From contig NZ_JBPDIH010000001.1 of NCBI RefSeq assembly GCF_052030545.1, positions 620,001-684,000 on the forward strand: a stretch of 64,000 bases of DNA, in the 5' to 3' direction. A program made the position numbers and the translations under genes. Source of the stretch: CANMXU01 sp052030545 (GTDB taxonomy: Bacteria > Pseudomonadota > Gammaproteobacteria > Enterobacterales > Alteromonadaceae). Of the stretch, positions 35,818 through 44,276 are shown in pieces (position 1 is the stretch's first letter; every line of letters begins with the position of its first letter). Below the pieces are notes generated by a model. The model saw only the letters and a list, made by a program, of their open reading frames with translations. It was not told the origin of the DNA and ran no database searches.

Positions 35818-36554
35818 GCGTTTAATATTTGCTTTTGTTGTTTCCAATACGCACTCGCGTAAAGCATTGTTTTTTTATAGTGACAGTTGTTATTAAGATG
35901 CTGTTTTAATTGCCTTACTATGCTTGCTTCTGCAGCAATAAAAATAGCGGTGTCAACTAAGTTAGTGCCATGAGACTCCAGTGCTTGTACAAATTTTTTT
36001 GTTAATTTGTTGTGTGTCACTAACCAATGAATTTGAATTGCACTTGGCGCAGTTAACGTTTGAATATCACCTTCATCCGGTACTTGAATGTAGACATGTC
36101 CAGTGGCATGTGTTGGTAATTTTTCTAACGTCGCGGCAATAGCTGGAAGTGCGGTTATATCACCAAAAAACAAATGATTGTTGGCAGATAAATCTGGATG
36201 TTTTACCTCGCCAGGACCCGCGATGCCGAGATAGTCTCCAGGCTTTGCTTTTAGTGCCCAACTACTTGCTAACCCTTGATGATCATTCACAGCAAAATCT
36301 ATCGTTAAGGCTAAGTTCAATTTGTCAAAGCTTCTAATTGTGTAAGAGCGCATAAACTTCTTAAAACCTAAGTAAAGGCCTAATTTAGGTTTATTGTTGC
36401 CAAGCTTAGGGTTAGGAAATATAGCTTTGACATGTGCACTTTCTTTGTTTTCAGGAAAGTCGCTTAGTGCTTCACCCGTTAAGGTTATACGTCTCATGTG
36501 TGGCGACAAATCACGGACTGACAAAACTTGTGTCATACGCATTGTAGGACCCAT
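35814..36554 (-). CDS. Siderophore-interacting protein (FAD-dependent ferric-siderophore reductase family)
   Basis: 246 residues of the SIP family, cytoplasmic flavoproteins that reduce ferric siderophores. An FAD-binding barrel contains MRSYTIRSFD (the RxYT/S flavin motif), DFAVNDHQGLASSWALKAKPGD and LGIAGPGEV. The C-terminal NAD(P)H-binding half has HLFFGDITALPAIAATLEKLP and FIAAEASIVRQLKQHL. It is the first clear gene of a coupled trio with the DUF4405 and small membrane proteins. Upstream on the same strand, beyond a 323-bp repeat element, is the DUF2798 gene. An iron-regulated promoter is not evident in the 50 bp between the element and the start. Confidence 0.92.
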   Translation of the reverse strand: MGPTMRMTQVLSVRDLSPHMRRITLTGEALSDFPENKESAHVKAIFPNPKLGNNKPKLGLYLGFKKFMRSYTIRSFDKLNLALTIDFAVNDHQGLASSWALKAKPGDYLGIAGPGEVKHPDLSANNHLFFGDITALPAIAATLEKLPTHATGHVYIQVPDEGDIQTLTAPSAIQIHWLVTHNKLTKKFVQALESHGTNLVDTAIFIAAEASIVRQLKQHLNNNCHYKKTMLYASAYWKQQKQILNA

Positions 36555-36603
36555 AATTAAATTCTCCTATTTGTTTGTTTTTAATCAGTTTATAAACAGA
36601 TAC

Positions 36604-36926
36604 ACTAGAGCATGTTGAACTTTGGTGTATGTTTTTTCAGCAGTATATTGCGTATTTATACAAGGCAGCGCCTATGCAGTGTGGTTGTTCCACATAAATA
36701 GGCGATAAAGACTTTATGCTCCTGCAAAGTCACCTTACCCCACATCCATGTGGGGCAACGTAGTAGAAATACGCAATAAACGCTGTCTTTAAGATTCGAT
36801 TAAACGTGATTTACTCTGTGTTATAGCTCATTTATATAGAACGCTATGCCTCTTTATCTTTTTCAAAAATCAGAATCACGTTTAATTCGAACGAAATTTG
36901 TACCGCAATGGTCAACATGCTCTAGT
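36604..36926. repeat. Nested inverted-repeat element (MITE-like)
   Basis: Terminal inverted repeats ACTAGAGCATGTTGA (36604-36618) and TCAACATGCTCTAGT (36912-36926) bound 323 bp with no reading frame of note. Inside are further inverted pairs: ATTGCGTATTT near 36648 with AAATACGCAAT near 36767; GCCTAT/ATAGGC near 36670-36702; CCCCACAT/ATGTGGGG at 36739-36756; and TCGATTAAACGTGATT with AATCACGTTTAATTCGA at about 36797-36890. I see no clear target duplication. It could be a non-autonomous transposable element or a large structured intergenic element. Confidence 0.72.
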
Positions 36927-37364
36927 TAAGTGTGCTTCAACCTTTGGTTTTACAACCAGTGTCATTACAATTGAAAAGCAAAGACCAACAGGTAACGCAT
37001 ACAACAAGCTGTTGAAGATAAGCTGTAAATAATGAGCATTTAGTTCAACGTTGAAATTGCTGACGACAGTCACGATTGCCATGGCTGACTCTATAATGAT
37101 GGCCATCATCACACCTTGTAATAAGTTCTTTTGTGTTGTTGACCAAGATAAAAAGAAGCGTTTAATGAGCTTGTTAATGGTATAAAAGCTAACGGCGCCA
37201 AAAGGTAACATTACTAAAAATGCAAAGGTAAGCGCATTGGTCCATGCTTCAATGAAATTCTGGGTGGGTAAAAGGTTAACCCATGTCATAATTGCGGTTA
37301 ATGTACCAATTAAAGCCAGCATAATGACTAATATTATCGATAGAGGTTTTAGTTTATATTGCAT
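36912..37364 (-). CDS. DUF2798-family membrane protein
   Basis: 150 residues from the ATG at 37364, chosen for AAGGAAAG just upstream. Four helices form two DUF2798-type halves: IILVIMLALIGTLTAIMTWVN, ALTFAFLVMLPFGAVSFYTINKLIKR, LLQGVMMAIIIESAMAIVTVV and SLLYALPVGLCFSIVMTLVVKP. Function of the family is unknown. The last four residues (TRAC) and the TGA stop lie within the right terminal repeat of the element at 36604-36926, so the original C-terminus may have been replaced. It diverges from the marR gene and probably shares its operators. Confidence 0.83.
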   Translation of the reverse strand: MQYKLKPLSIILVIMLALIGTLTAIMTWVNLLPTQNFIEAWTNALTFAFLVMLPFGAVSFYTINKLIKRFFLSWSTTQKNLLQGVMMAIIIESAMAIVTVVSNFNVELNAHYLQLIFNSLLYALPVGLCFSIVMTLVVKPKVEAHLTRAC

Positions 37365-37380
37365 AATACTTTCCTTTAAT

Positions 37381-37428
37381 ATGGTTGATAATGTCAACTA
37401 TATTGCTTATGGTTGACTTTGTCAACTA
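37381..37428. promoter_or_regulatory. Two MarR-type palindromic operators
   Basis: ATGGTTGATAATGTCAACTA at 37381-37400 and ATGGTTGACTTTGTCAACTA at 37409-37428 are near-identical 20-mers, each built on GTTGA-N5-GTCAAC dyads, spaced 28 bp apart. They fill the gap between the divergent DUF2798 and marR genes, as expected for autoregulation by the MarR protein encoded alongside. Confidence 0.82.
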
Positions 37429-37461
37429 AATTAAGGTATTCAAAAGTTATTAGGAGAAAAA

Positions 37462-37875
37462 ATGGAATTAAGTGAAGCGCTGTTTAGTTTAGTGCACACC
37501 GTGCGCAACAATATGCAGCAGGAGCTCAAACAATTAACAAGCGATTTGTCGCCAATGCATTTAAAGTCGTTAAAAGTTATATCAATAATTGATGATTGCA
37601 CAGGGCAAAAGCTTGCAGATTTTATGGGGCGAGACAAAGCGCAAATTAATCGACTTATTAAAGAGTTAGTGAGTCAGGAATTCATTATAAAATCAGAAAA
37701 TAAACAAGATAAACGCAGCCAAATTTTAACGTTATCAGAAACGGGTCTTAAGGTAATGATGCAATTTCAATGCGCAGAAAAAAGAGTGTTTGATAAAATG
37801 ATTGCCGATATACCAAAAGCGCAAATAGAAAGCTTTATTCTCTTAACGCAAACACTTAAAAATAATTTAGGGTGA
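37462..37875 (+). CDS. MarR-family transcriptional regulator
   Basis: 137 residues, start preceded by TTAGGAGAA. The winged-helix core is clear: IIDDCTGQKLADFMGRDKAQINRLIKELVSQEFI (helix-turn-helix), then the wing KSENKQDKRSQILTLSETG. Flanking N- and C-terminal helices give the usual dimer interface. It likely represses itself and the divergent DUF2798 membrane protein gene through the two palindromes between them. The ligand is unknown; MarR proteins often respond to phenolic compounds or oxidants, but this protein has only two Cys (DDCTGQ, FQCAEK). Confidence 0.9.
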   Translation: MELSEALFSLVHTVRNNMQQELKQLTSDLSPMHLKSLKVISIIDDCTGQKLADFMGRDKAQINRLIKELVSQEFIIKSENKQDKRSQILTLSETGLKVMMQFQCAEKRVFDKMIADIPKAQIESFILLTQTLKNNLG

Positions 37876-37911
37876 TTAACAATAGGTTAATTTACAAAGG
37901 TGATATTGACG

Positions 37912-37947
37912 AAAAAAGCACCATTGTCAGTAAAATGGTGCTTTTTT
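37912..37947. terminator. Bidirectional terminator between convergent genes
   Basis: AAAAAAGCACCAT and ATGGTGCTTTTTT form a 13-bp perfect stem with a 10-base loop. A and T runs on each side let it act on both the marR transcript and the oppositely directed PEP-CTERM gene. Confidence 0.9.
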
Positions 37948-37977
37948 GTATTAGATGACGAGACAGTAGTTAATCGC

Positions 37978-38673
37978 TTACTTATTTGTTTTAAATTTAC
38001 GTGATGCTAAACCTAAAATACCTAAAGCGAATATGGCCAGTGTTGAAGGCTCTGGCACTGTTTTAACTTTCATTCTTGTTGACGCCAGTACTTCTTCAGT
38101 AAGTTTGTCTTTAACTTCTAGTTTAAAACCATATGTACCTTCAATATTTGGATCAAAATCTTGCATCAACCAACCAATGTTCATTGAATTTTGAGCAATT
38201 GAGTTATCTCCACCAATATAGTTATCTGTAAACTTAGTTACCGGATCAAACGTTAACCAGTCTCTTTTATTTTTACGTGGGTCTAAATCGACACTTAGTT
38301 CAATTAAAAAATCGTCAAATACGCGATCGGTGTTTGAGCCGTCGTAATTAAGGTTAATTGCAAATTCAAAATTCCAAGCAGCACCAGGTGCTCCAAATTT
38401 AGGGTGTAAACCTGTGCTCATTTCATAAGTGCCAGCACCGTTACTATTAAAACTACCTTCATAAGGTACTTTAGCACGTAAGCCGAGCTCAATATTATTT
38501 TGGTTATTTTTCCATGCTTTGTTAACAACAAAGAAACCATTTTCATTGCCAGAACCAAATAAGACGCCAGTACTTATGTCCGCATCGTAAATTACACCCG
38601 CTTGGGCAAAGCTAGCAATAGATAAGGCGAAGCCTGCAATAATTGATTTTAACATTTTTGAATTCATTTTCAT
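37978..38673 (-). CDS. PEP-CTERM sorting-domain protein
   Basis: 231 residues. A signal peptide ends near FAQAG (about residue 26). The C-terminus is a canonical PEP-CTERM tripartite signal: VPEPSTLAIFALGILGLASRKF with the Pro-Glu-Pro motif, a hydrophobic helix and basic end. It should be cleaved by an exosortase and released or attached with the exopolysaccharide matrix. The exosortase is not in this window. The middle (ADISTGVLFGSGNENGFFVV and onward) is a beta-rich region of no recognised function, Asn/Asp-rich and Cys-free. A sigma-54-type promoter lies about 60 bp upstream. Confidence 0.93.
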   Translation of the reverse strand: MKMNSKMLKSIIAGFALSIASFAQAGVIYDADISTGVLFGSGNENGFFVVNKAWKNNQNNIELGLRAKVPYEGSFNSNGAGTYEMSTGLHPKFGAPGAAWNFEFAINLNYDGSNTDRVFDDFLIELSVDLDPRKNKRDWLTFDPVTKFTDNYIGGDNSIAQNSMNIGWLMQDFDPNIEGTYGFKLEVKDKLTEEVLASTRMKVKTVPEPSTLAIFALGILGLASRKFKTNK

Positions 38674-39440
38674 TTTCCTTGGTAAAACATTCCTTTAGAT
38701 AGAATGGGTTCTCTTTTTCATTGTACAAATATGCAATTACACTGCCAAGTCTGTAAGTTGTTGTAATTTAAGGGGAAGTATTGCTGATTGCTTTTGTTTG
38801 TATTAGTACACATTAAAACTGTAAATTAATTGGACACTTGTTCGGTTTTTGCTGAGTAGGTATGAAGTTGTTACTTTTAATCGCTTTATGTTGATATAAA
38901 AAATAGTCTGCAACCGAGGAATTACCTTGGCCGATAGCGATGAAATTAACAGGTGACAGCACTACTAGGTAAGGTTAGTTATTAAAATAATACAAAGCGT
39001 TAGGGTATATAGGTTACATTTCGTTTTGTGTTTCTTCTTATTGAAGTGTAAAAAAAGCTGACACTTTTTTGTAAGGCGTCTGTTATGTAGAGCGTCTGTT
39101 TTTAAAGTGACAGTTTTCACTTGGCTAGCTTAATCACTCGCCCAATTAAACCTGCTTTAGCTAACGTATTAAATGAACCAATGCGTTCAACATTTATAGC
39201 GGCTGAATTTTAAAACATCCGACAATGGCTAAATTTGATAGCCGATAAGCGACATCGTTAAGGTCGCCGCTTGAAATTAATACCGTAGCAAAATGCAATA
39301 ATGTTAATTTTTTCGAAAAAATTCAGTGTTTTATTTGCGTTATCTATCATTGTATATTTAAATTTTAACTACAGTTAGTGAAATAAGTTTGAGGCTGTCA
39401 TGGTCTTGTTGTTTATCACCTAAAATTTTGAGAACAATAA
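38674..39440. other. Long gene-free region between the PEP-CTERM and cupredoxin genes
   Basis: 767 bp with no credible reading frame on either strand. The left end holds the sigma-54 promoter. Around 39058-39113 a near-perfect inverted pair (CTGACACTTT / AAAGTGACAG) encloses two direct copies of GCGTCTGTT at 39076 and 39092. The rest is AT-rich and carries nothing I can identify. Confidence 0.55.
38732..38748 (-). promoter_or_regulatory. Sigma-54 (-24/-12) promoter of the PEP-CTERM gene
   Basis: On the minus strand the sequence reads TTGGCAGTGTAATTGCA: GG and GC are separated by exactly ten bases, matching TGGCAC-N5-TTGCA. Position relative to the gene (start at 38673) gives a 5' leader of roughly 50 bases. 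An equivalent site precedes the second PEP-CTERM gene. Confidence 0.8.
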
Positions 39441-40163
39441 ATGATAAAACAATCTTGGAAGTTATTATTATCGCTGTTGTTGATAATGACATTTCAGCCA
39501 TGGGGACATTTGAGTGCTAACGAGTCAGCACAAGAAGCAACTAAACAAAACTATTCAGTTAAACAAAGCTACTCAGTCACCCTGAACGTACAGCATATCG
39601 ATAATAAAGCTGCAGCTGATTTAATTGTTTATTTAGAGCCGCTAAGTGCTGCTCTACCATTACCCGCTAACCAAGCAATCGTTAAAGTCAGTCAAAGAGA
39701 TAAAGCCTTTGCGCCTTACATCAGTGTTGTTCAAAAAGGTGGACAGGCAAATTTTGTCAACGAAGACGATATTACCCACCATATTTATTCACCGGTAAGC
39801 GATAATAAGTTCGCATTTAAAATAAAAACCCATGAGCAAAAGCTGCTACCAAGTTTTGAACATGCCGGGGAAGTGGCGATGGGCTGTAATATTCATGATT
39901 GGATGAGTGGTTATATCTTGGTGGTTGATACGCCGTACTATGCCAAAACGAATGCGCAAGGGCAGGTAGAGATAAGTGATGTTATCGCCGGAGATTATTT
40001 GCTTAATATATGGCATCCGCAAATGAGCGCTGCTGAAAATAAACAAGTTCAACGTATTGAAATACAAAATAATACTAAACTTTCAATCAAGCTAAAATCC
40101 TCTTTTAATCATCTGCCTGAGCAAAAAAGTGAAGATGATTTTGACTTTTTGTCAGACTATTAA
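39441..40163 (+). CDS. Cupredoxin-like (methylamine-utilisation-type) secreted protein
   Basis: 240 residues with a signal segment (LLLSLLLIMTFQPWGHLSA). The middle is a cupredoxin fold of the type often annotated as methylamine utilization protein: GGQANFVNEDDITHHIYS and MGCNIHDWMSGYILVVDTPYY. Candidate type-1 copper ligands are His113 or His114, Cys149, His152 and Met155. The C-terminal portion (VIAGDYLLNIWHPQM) is a carboxypeptidase-regulatory-like beta domain. It should bind copper in the periplasm and transfer electrons. It is the first gene of a tight set with the GGDEF/EAL protein, 11 bp upstream of it. Confidence 0.87.
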   Translation: MIKQSWKLLLSLLLIMTFQPWGHLSANESAQEATKQNYSVKQSYSVTLNVQHIDNKAAADLIVYLEPLSAALPLPANQAIVKVSQRDKAFAPYISVVQKGGQANFVNEDDITHHIYSPVSDNKFAFKIKTHEQKLLPSFEHAGEVAMGCNIHDWMSGYILVVDTPYYAKTNAQGQVEISDVIAGDYLLNIWHPQMSAAENKQVQRIEIQNNTKLSIKLKSSFNHLPEQKSEDDFDFLSDY

Positions 40164-40174
40164 GGAAACTTGGT

Positions 40175-42553
40175 TTGAAAAGCCTTCAAAATAAAATATT
40201 TTTACTCTTTGTTGTCTTACTGTTGTTGGTTCAGGCTGTCGGAATATGGACAATATATGAAGGCAATCGCACACAAGAGCGGCAAGCGATTGAAAGCAGG
40301 CTAAAAACTGCACAAACCATTTTTACTGAACAATTTCAGGACAGACGAGAGTACCTTAGCGCCTTTGCTGAAACAGCAGCGCGCGATTATGGTATTAAAC
40401 AAGTCTTTAATGACGATGTTCGCAGTTTACTGGTGGCATTAAATAATCACCGTAAACGCATTGATGCCGATTTGGCAATGACGATTTCAGCTGATGGCAT
40501 TGTCACGGGGCAAATATTTGTTGAACATATAAACAATGCAACACCTCGTGTTTTAGCCGGCAGTGAGCGTGCACAGAACTTTCGTTATCCGCAATGGCTT
40601 GAACTTGAGCAGCAATCAAATTTATACAGGTTAGATGGTCGGCTATATCAATTAAGTTTATCACCGCTAGAAGTTGGTCAAAAAGTGATTGGCTGGGTGG
40701 GTTTTGGTTTTCAACTCGATAATCGTCTGACTCAACATTTTAAAAATATCACGCAACTAGAAATTGACTTTTTACTTGCTCAAGGCGTTGATGAAGACAT
40801 TTCAGTGTCCACCGGACTAGATGCAAAGGAAAAAACAACACGCTGGCAATTAATCGCTTCATCTAATAGCAATTCAAACCTCGAGTTTTCACAAAACATT
40901 CTTGTCAATAACATTCCGGCAAACTATATCGCGACAAATTATATTGTTAATGTCCATAACCAACCGCAGTTTGGTGTTGCTATGTATGGTTTAAAGGCAG
41001 ATATTGTTGAAGTCTTGCAATCGAAGTGGTGGCAATTTTTGATCTTGGCAGCGTTAACCTTATTGTTATCTTTAGTGAGCGCATATTGGATTGCCGCCTC
41101 AGTAACTAAACCGGTGAGACAGTTGGTTAAACAAGCGAAAATAGTCGCACAAGGGCAATACGACCGCCGCTTAGCAATATGCGATAAAAGTGAACTTGGT
41201 CAGCTTGCCCAAGAGTTTAATGTTATGCAACAAGCGGTGCTTTCGCGCGAGCAAGCAATAAAACACAGCGCAGATCATGACGGGCTAACAGACCTACCTA
41301 ATAGGAATGTATTAGTTAGCACTATGTCGCATTTAATTGAACAAGAAACTGCCTTTTCAATTTTACACCTTAATTTAAGTCGCTTAAAAGATGTTAATGA
41401 AACCTTAGGGCATGATGCAGGTGATTGGCTTATTAAACATGCCGCCAAATTGCTTAATAAATTAAATGATATCGAATTATTATGTCATTTAGGCTCTGAT
41501 GAGTTTGTCATCGTATCTACCAACATAACTGACGCTGAAAACCATCAGTTAGTTAAACAACTTCATCAAATACTGGATGAAGGGGGCGACTACTATGGTG
41601 TGATATTACCCTTACAAATGCGTATTGGTATTGCCAGCTATCCTAAACATAGTCATGGCCTTAAATCTTTGCTACAAATGGCCGACCTTGCGCTTAACCA
41701 TACCAGTAAACATAACAATGGCGTGCAAGTGTATGATGATTCATTAGATGTAAATAGTATCGAGCGCTTAAGCTTGATCAACGATTTAAAACAAGCGATT
41801 GCTGAGCAACAGTTAACCTTGTTTTATCAGCCAAAGGTTGATTTAAAAACAGGTTCTCCGACTCATGCTGAGGCACTTGTGCGTTGGCATCACCCTAAAT
41901 TGGGCATGTTACCTCCCGATGAATTTATTCCCATTGCTGAGCAAACAGGGCAAATTAATGCCTTAACGCAATGTGTATTGTTAATGGCTTTGAAGCAACA
42001 TCAACAATGGCAACAGCAAGGCATTGATATCAATATTGCGGTTAATATATCGGCTGAAAATTTAAAAGACGCAAAATTTTTAGGTTTTGTTCGCGATGCG
42101 ATTGCCAGTTATAACATTCCTTCAAATAAATTGACCCTTGAAGTCACTGAGAGTGTTGTTGTTGAAGATCCGCAAGCAGCAATTTTGTTACTTCAGCAAT
42201 TTAAAGATCTTGGTTTTAAAATATCAATTGATGACTATGGCACAGGTTATTCGTCGCTTGCACAATTAAAGCAGCTACCCGTTCACGAGTTGAAAATTGA
42301 TAAATCATTTGTACAAAAACTTAAAGATGATGAAGACGACCAAACCATTGTTCGTTCAACGATTGAACTTGCTCATAATATGGGTTTAACCGTGGTCGCT
42401 GAAGGGATTGAAGATGAATTCGCATTAGCTTGGTTGGCCAAGCATGGCTGCGAATATGCACAAGGGTACTTTATTAGCAGACCGCAACCGGTTGATCAAA
42501 TTACGCAATGGCTATTGAGTAAACCTGTTTACAAACCGTTAAAAGATCATTAA
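40175..42553 (+). CDS. Membrane GGDEF/EAL protein, probable c-di-GMP phosphodiesterase
   Basis: 792 residues from a TTG start (AAGGAAAC upstream). Membrane helices at about 7-27 and 286-308 flank a periplasmic sensor of about 255 residues. HAMP follows (308-360), then GGDEF (about 366-530) and EAL (about 535-785). The cyclase motif is degenerate, LGSDEF at 439-444 instead of GGDEF, whereas the EAL domain keeps EALVRWHHP, NISAENL, DDYGTGYSSL and the loop ending KIDKSFVQKL. The protein therefore most likely degrades c-di-GMP, with the GGDEF domain as a GTP-sensing module. Encoded after the cupredoxin protein, its sensor could read copper or redox state; that is inference. Confidence 0.92.
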   Translation: MKSLQNKIFLLFVVLLLLVQAVGIWTIYEGNRTQERQAIESRLKTAQTIFTEQFQDRREYLSAFAETAARDYGIKQVFNDDVRSLLVALNNHRKRIDADLAMTISADGIVTGQIFVEHINNATPRVLAGSERAQNFRYPQWLELEQQSNLYRLDGRLYQLSLSPLEVGQKVIGWVGFGFQLDNRLTQHFKNITQLEIDFLLAQGVDEDISVSTGLDAKEKTTRWQLIASSNSNSNLEFSQNILVNNIPANYIATNYIVNVHNQPQFGVAMYGLKADIVEVLQSKWWQFLILAALTLLLSLVSAYWIAASVTKPVRQLVKQAKIVAQGQYDRRLAICDKSELGQLAQEFNVMQQAVLSREQAIKHSADHDGLTDLPNRNVLVSTMSHLIEQETAFSILHLNLSRLKDVNETLGHDAGDWLIKHAAKLLNKLNDIELLCHLGSDEFVIVSTNITDAENHQLVKQLHQILDEGGDYYGVILPLQMRIGIASYPKHSHGLKSLLQMADLALNHTSKHNNGVQVYDDSLDVNSIERLSLINDLKQAIAEQQLTLFYQPKVDLKTGSPTHAEALVRWHHPKLGMLPPDEFIPIAEQTGQINALTQCVLLMALKQHQQWQQQGIDINIAVNISAENLKDAKFLGFVRDAIASYNIPSNKLTLEVTESVVVEDPQAAILLLQQFKDLGFKISIDDYGTGYSSLAQLKQLPVHELKIDKSFVQKLKDDEDDQTIVRSTIELAHNMGLTVVAEGIEDEFALAWLAKHGCEYAQGYFISRPQPVDQITQWLLSKPVYKPLKDH

Positions 42554-42618
42554 GTGTAAGCTTGATAATTTAGAAAAAACTAAAGTTCCGAATCATAATA
42601 AATACAATAAGGGTGAGG

Positions 42619-43863
42619 ATGTTAAAGCAAGGTGGTTTGATAAGTGTTGTTTGTTTCTGCTTGGTATGTAATGCCGCAAGCAGTGCTGAAATTGACGTCA
42701 GAGGTATTGTTGATATAAGAGCCTCGCATACCGATTCTATCGACAGTTATGTTCATGGCGGTTACGGAAAATTTTCAGCCAGTAATGGCAACCAGTTATC
42801 GCTAGCGCAACTCGGGCTAGACTTATCCGTTCGATTAGACAACGGCTTTAGTGCTCATGGTGTTGTTAACGGTTTTAGTGACAGTGAAGAAACTGAAGTT
42901 GGTTTTACCGAAGCGTTTATTAAGTACAAATCTTTGCCGAATGAAAATGGTTACCGTTGGCAAAATAAGTTTGGCATTTTTTATCCTAATATCTCTTATG
43001 AAAATGAAGCGACTGCTTGGTCAAGCAGGTACACCTTAAATTCTTCAGCAATTAATACTTGGCTTGCTGAAGAAGTGCGCTTATTGGGCAACGAAATATC
43101 ATTAACGCGTTTAGGTAAATTTAACGACGCACCTTATGATCTCAATTTTTCAGCAACCGCTTTTAAAAGCAATGACCCTGTTGGAGCCTTACTTTCTTGG
43201 CATGGCTGGACAATATCGCAACGACAAACCTTGTGGAATGAAAAGCGCACCTTACCCAATTTTGAAGCATTAAGACCGGGTAATCCGCTAGAGACGCAAG
43301 CCAAACAATCAGACCCATTTACCGAAATTGATAAACGTTTAGGCTTTCATGGAAGAGGCGCGATTAGTTTTCACCAACAAGGTGAGTTGTCTTTAGGGTA
43401 TTACCATAATAATGCCCAGCCTTATAAGGTCATCGACGGCCAATACGCATGGAAAACCCGTTTCATTCATGCCGGCTTAAAGTGGAAACTCGCTGCAGAC
43501 TTTACTGTTGTTGCTCAGTATTTAAAAGGCGATACGTTAATGCAAAATCCTGATCGATTCGACATGGTCAATAATGATTACCACAGTGCTTTTGTATTGC
43601 TCTCAAAAAAAATAAACACTTATCGGGCATCGGTTAGGCTAGAAGAGTTTTCAGTTATTGATAATGACTCAACTCAGGGTGATGACAATAATGAATATGG
43701 TAAAAGCGCGACCTTTAATGTCAGTAAACGCCTTAGCAGGCAGCTTTTTATATCAACAGAATACCTTTGGGTAAAGTCACGTAGAGCAGCAAGAGCCTAT
43801 GTTGATGAACCGGTAAAATTAACCGAGCAGCAGTTGCAATTGGCCGCTAGGTACTATTTTTAG
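42619..43863 (+). CDS. Predicted outer-membrane beta-barrel (porin-like) protein
   Basis: About 414 residues from the ATG at 42619 (GTG at 42613 is an alternative). The signal peptide (SVVCFCLVCNAASSA) ends near residue 22. The mature part shows barrel-like strands throughout, for example IDVRGIVDIRASHT, LSLAQLGLDLSVRLDNGFSAHGVVNGF and KWKLAADFTVVAQYLKG. The C-terminus is QLQLAARYYF with terminal Phe, the standard barrel assembly signal. No substrate is evident. It is third in the set with the cupredoxin protein and EAL protein and is likely their surface partner or regulated product. Confidence 0.8.
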   Translation: MLKQGGLISVVCFCLVCNAASSAEIDVRGIVDIRASHTDSIDSYVHGGYGKFSASNGNQLSLAQLGLDLSVRLDNGFSAHGVVNGFSDSEETEVGFTEAFIKYKSLPNENGYRWQNKFGIFYPNISYENEATAWSSRYTLNSSAINTWLAEEVRLLGNEISLTRLGKFNDAPYDLNFSATAFKSNDPVGALLSWHGWTISQRQTLWNEKRTLPNFEALRPGNPLETQAKQSDPFTEIDKRLGFHGRGAISFHQQGELSLGYYHNNAQPYKVIDGQYAWKTRFIHAGLKWKLAADFTVVAQYLKGDTLMQNPDRFDMVNNDYHSAFVLLSKKINTYRASVRLEEFSVIDNDSTQGDDNNEYGKSATFNVSKRLSRQLFISTEYLWVKSRRAARAYVDEPVKLTEQQLQLAARYYF

Positions 43864-44276
43864 TATTTTTACTCAAGCCTTTAATAGGTGCCGTTAAATA
43901 GGCGTCATTCCTTAACGGTAAGTCAATATCAATTACTGTGCGATTAACTTATCGGAACAGCTTAGCACGATCGACAATCCCCTATGTTATAGCAATGTAT
44001 AGATTTATTAGTCGCTGAAAAAATCACTGTCTACACTATTTATCTAACACTAAATAAATTCCCATAACTCTTAATTACGCAGGAACTTTGTAGCAAATGT
44101 ATGTGAGTAATTAGCATGCTTTATCGTTTTTTTGTTGTCTTTTAAATCAAAGACTTAAGAGCTGTAATGTTTTGTAATGTCGTCGTTTATTAAAGTAATA
44201 TACATTTAGATTAGTATAAAAATCAATCATATTGGATAGGTGTATTACAGATGTCATTTATACAGGGAATTTCACA
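43864..44276. other. Intergenic region upstream of the GMC dehydrogenase cluster
   Basis: 413 bp with no credible gene. A hairpin (GCCGTTAA near 43889 with TTAACGGT near 43913) lacks a T run. Otherwise AT-rich promoter-like DNA. The frame upstream of the ATG at 44277 (from 44232) lacks a ribosome binding site. Confidence 0.45.

Noticed and set aside
36394..36618. 74-codon plus-strand frame running into the left terminal repeat of the inverted-repeat element
   Set aside because: Antisense to the siderophore-interacting gene; ends in TRAC only because it reads into the terminal repeat.
36604..36926. Integron attC site as explanation for the nested inverted repeats
   Set aside because: The ends lack the GTTRRRY/RYYYAAC core arrangement and there is no integrase or cassette pattern nearby.
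38932..38949. Possible extra sigma-54 promoter (TTGGCCGATAGCGATG) in the 38.7-39.4 kb gap
   Set aside because: The GG and required GC do not have the fixed ten-base gap; the -12 position reads TG.
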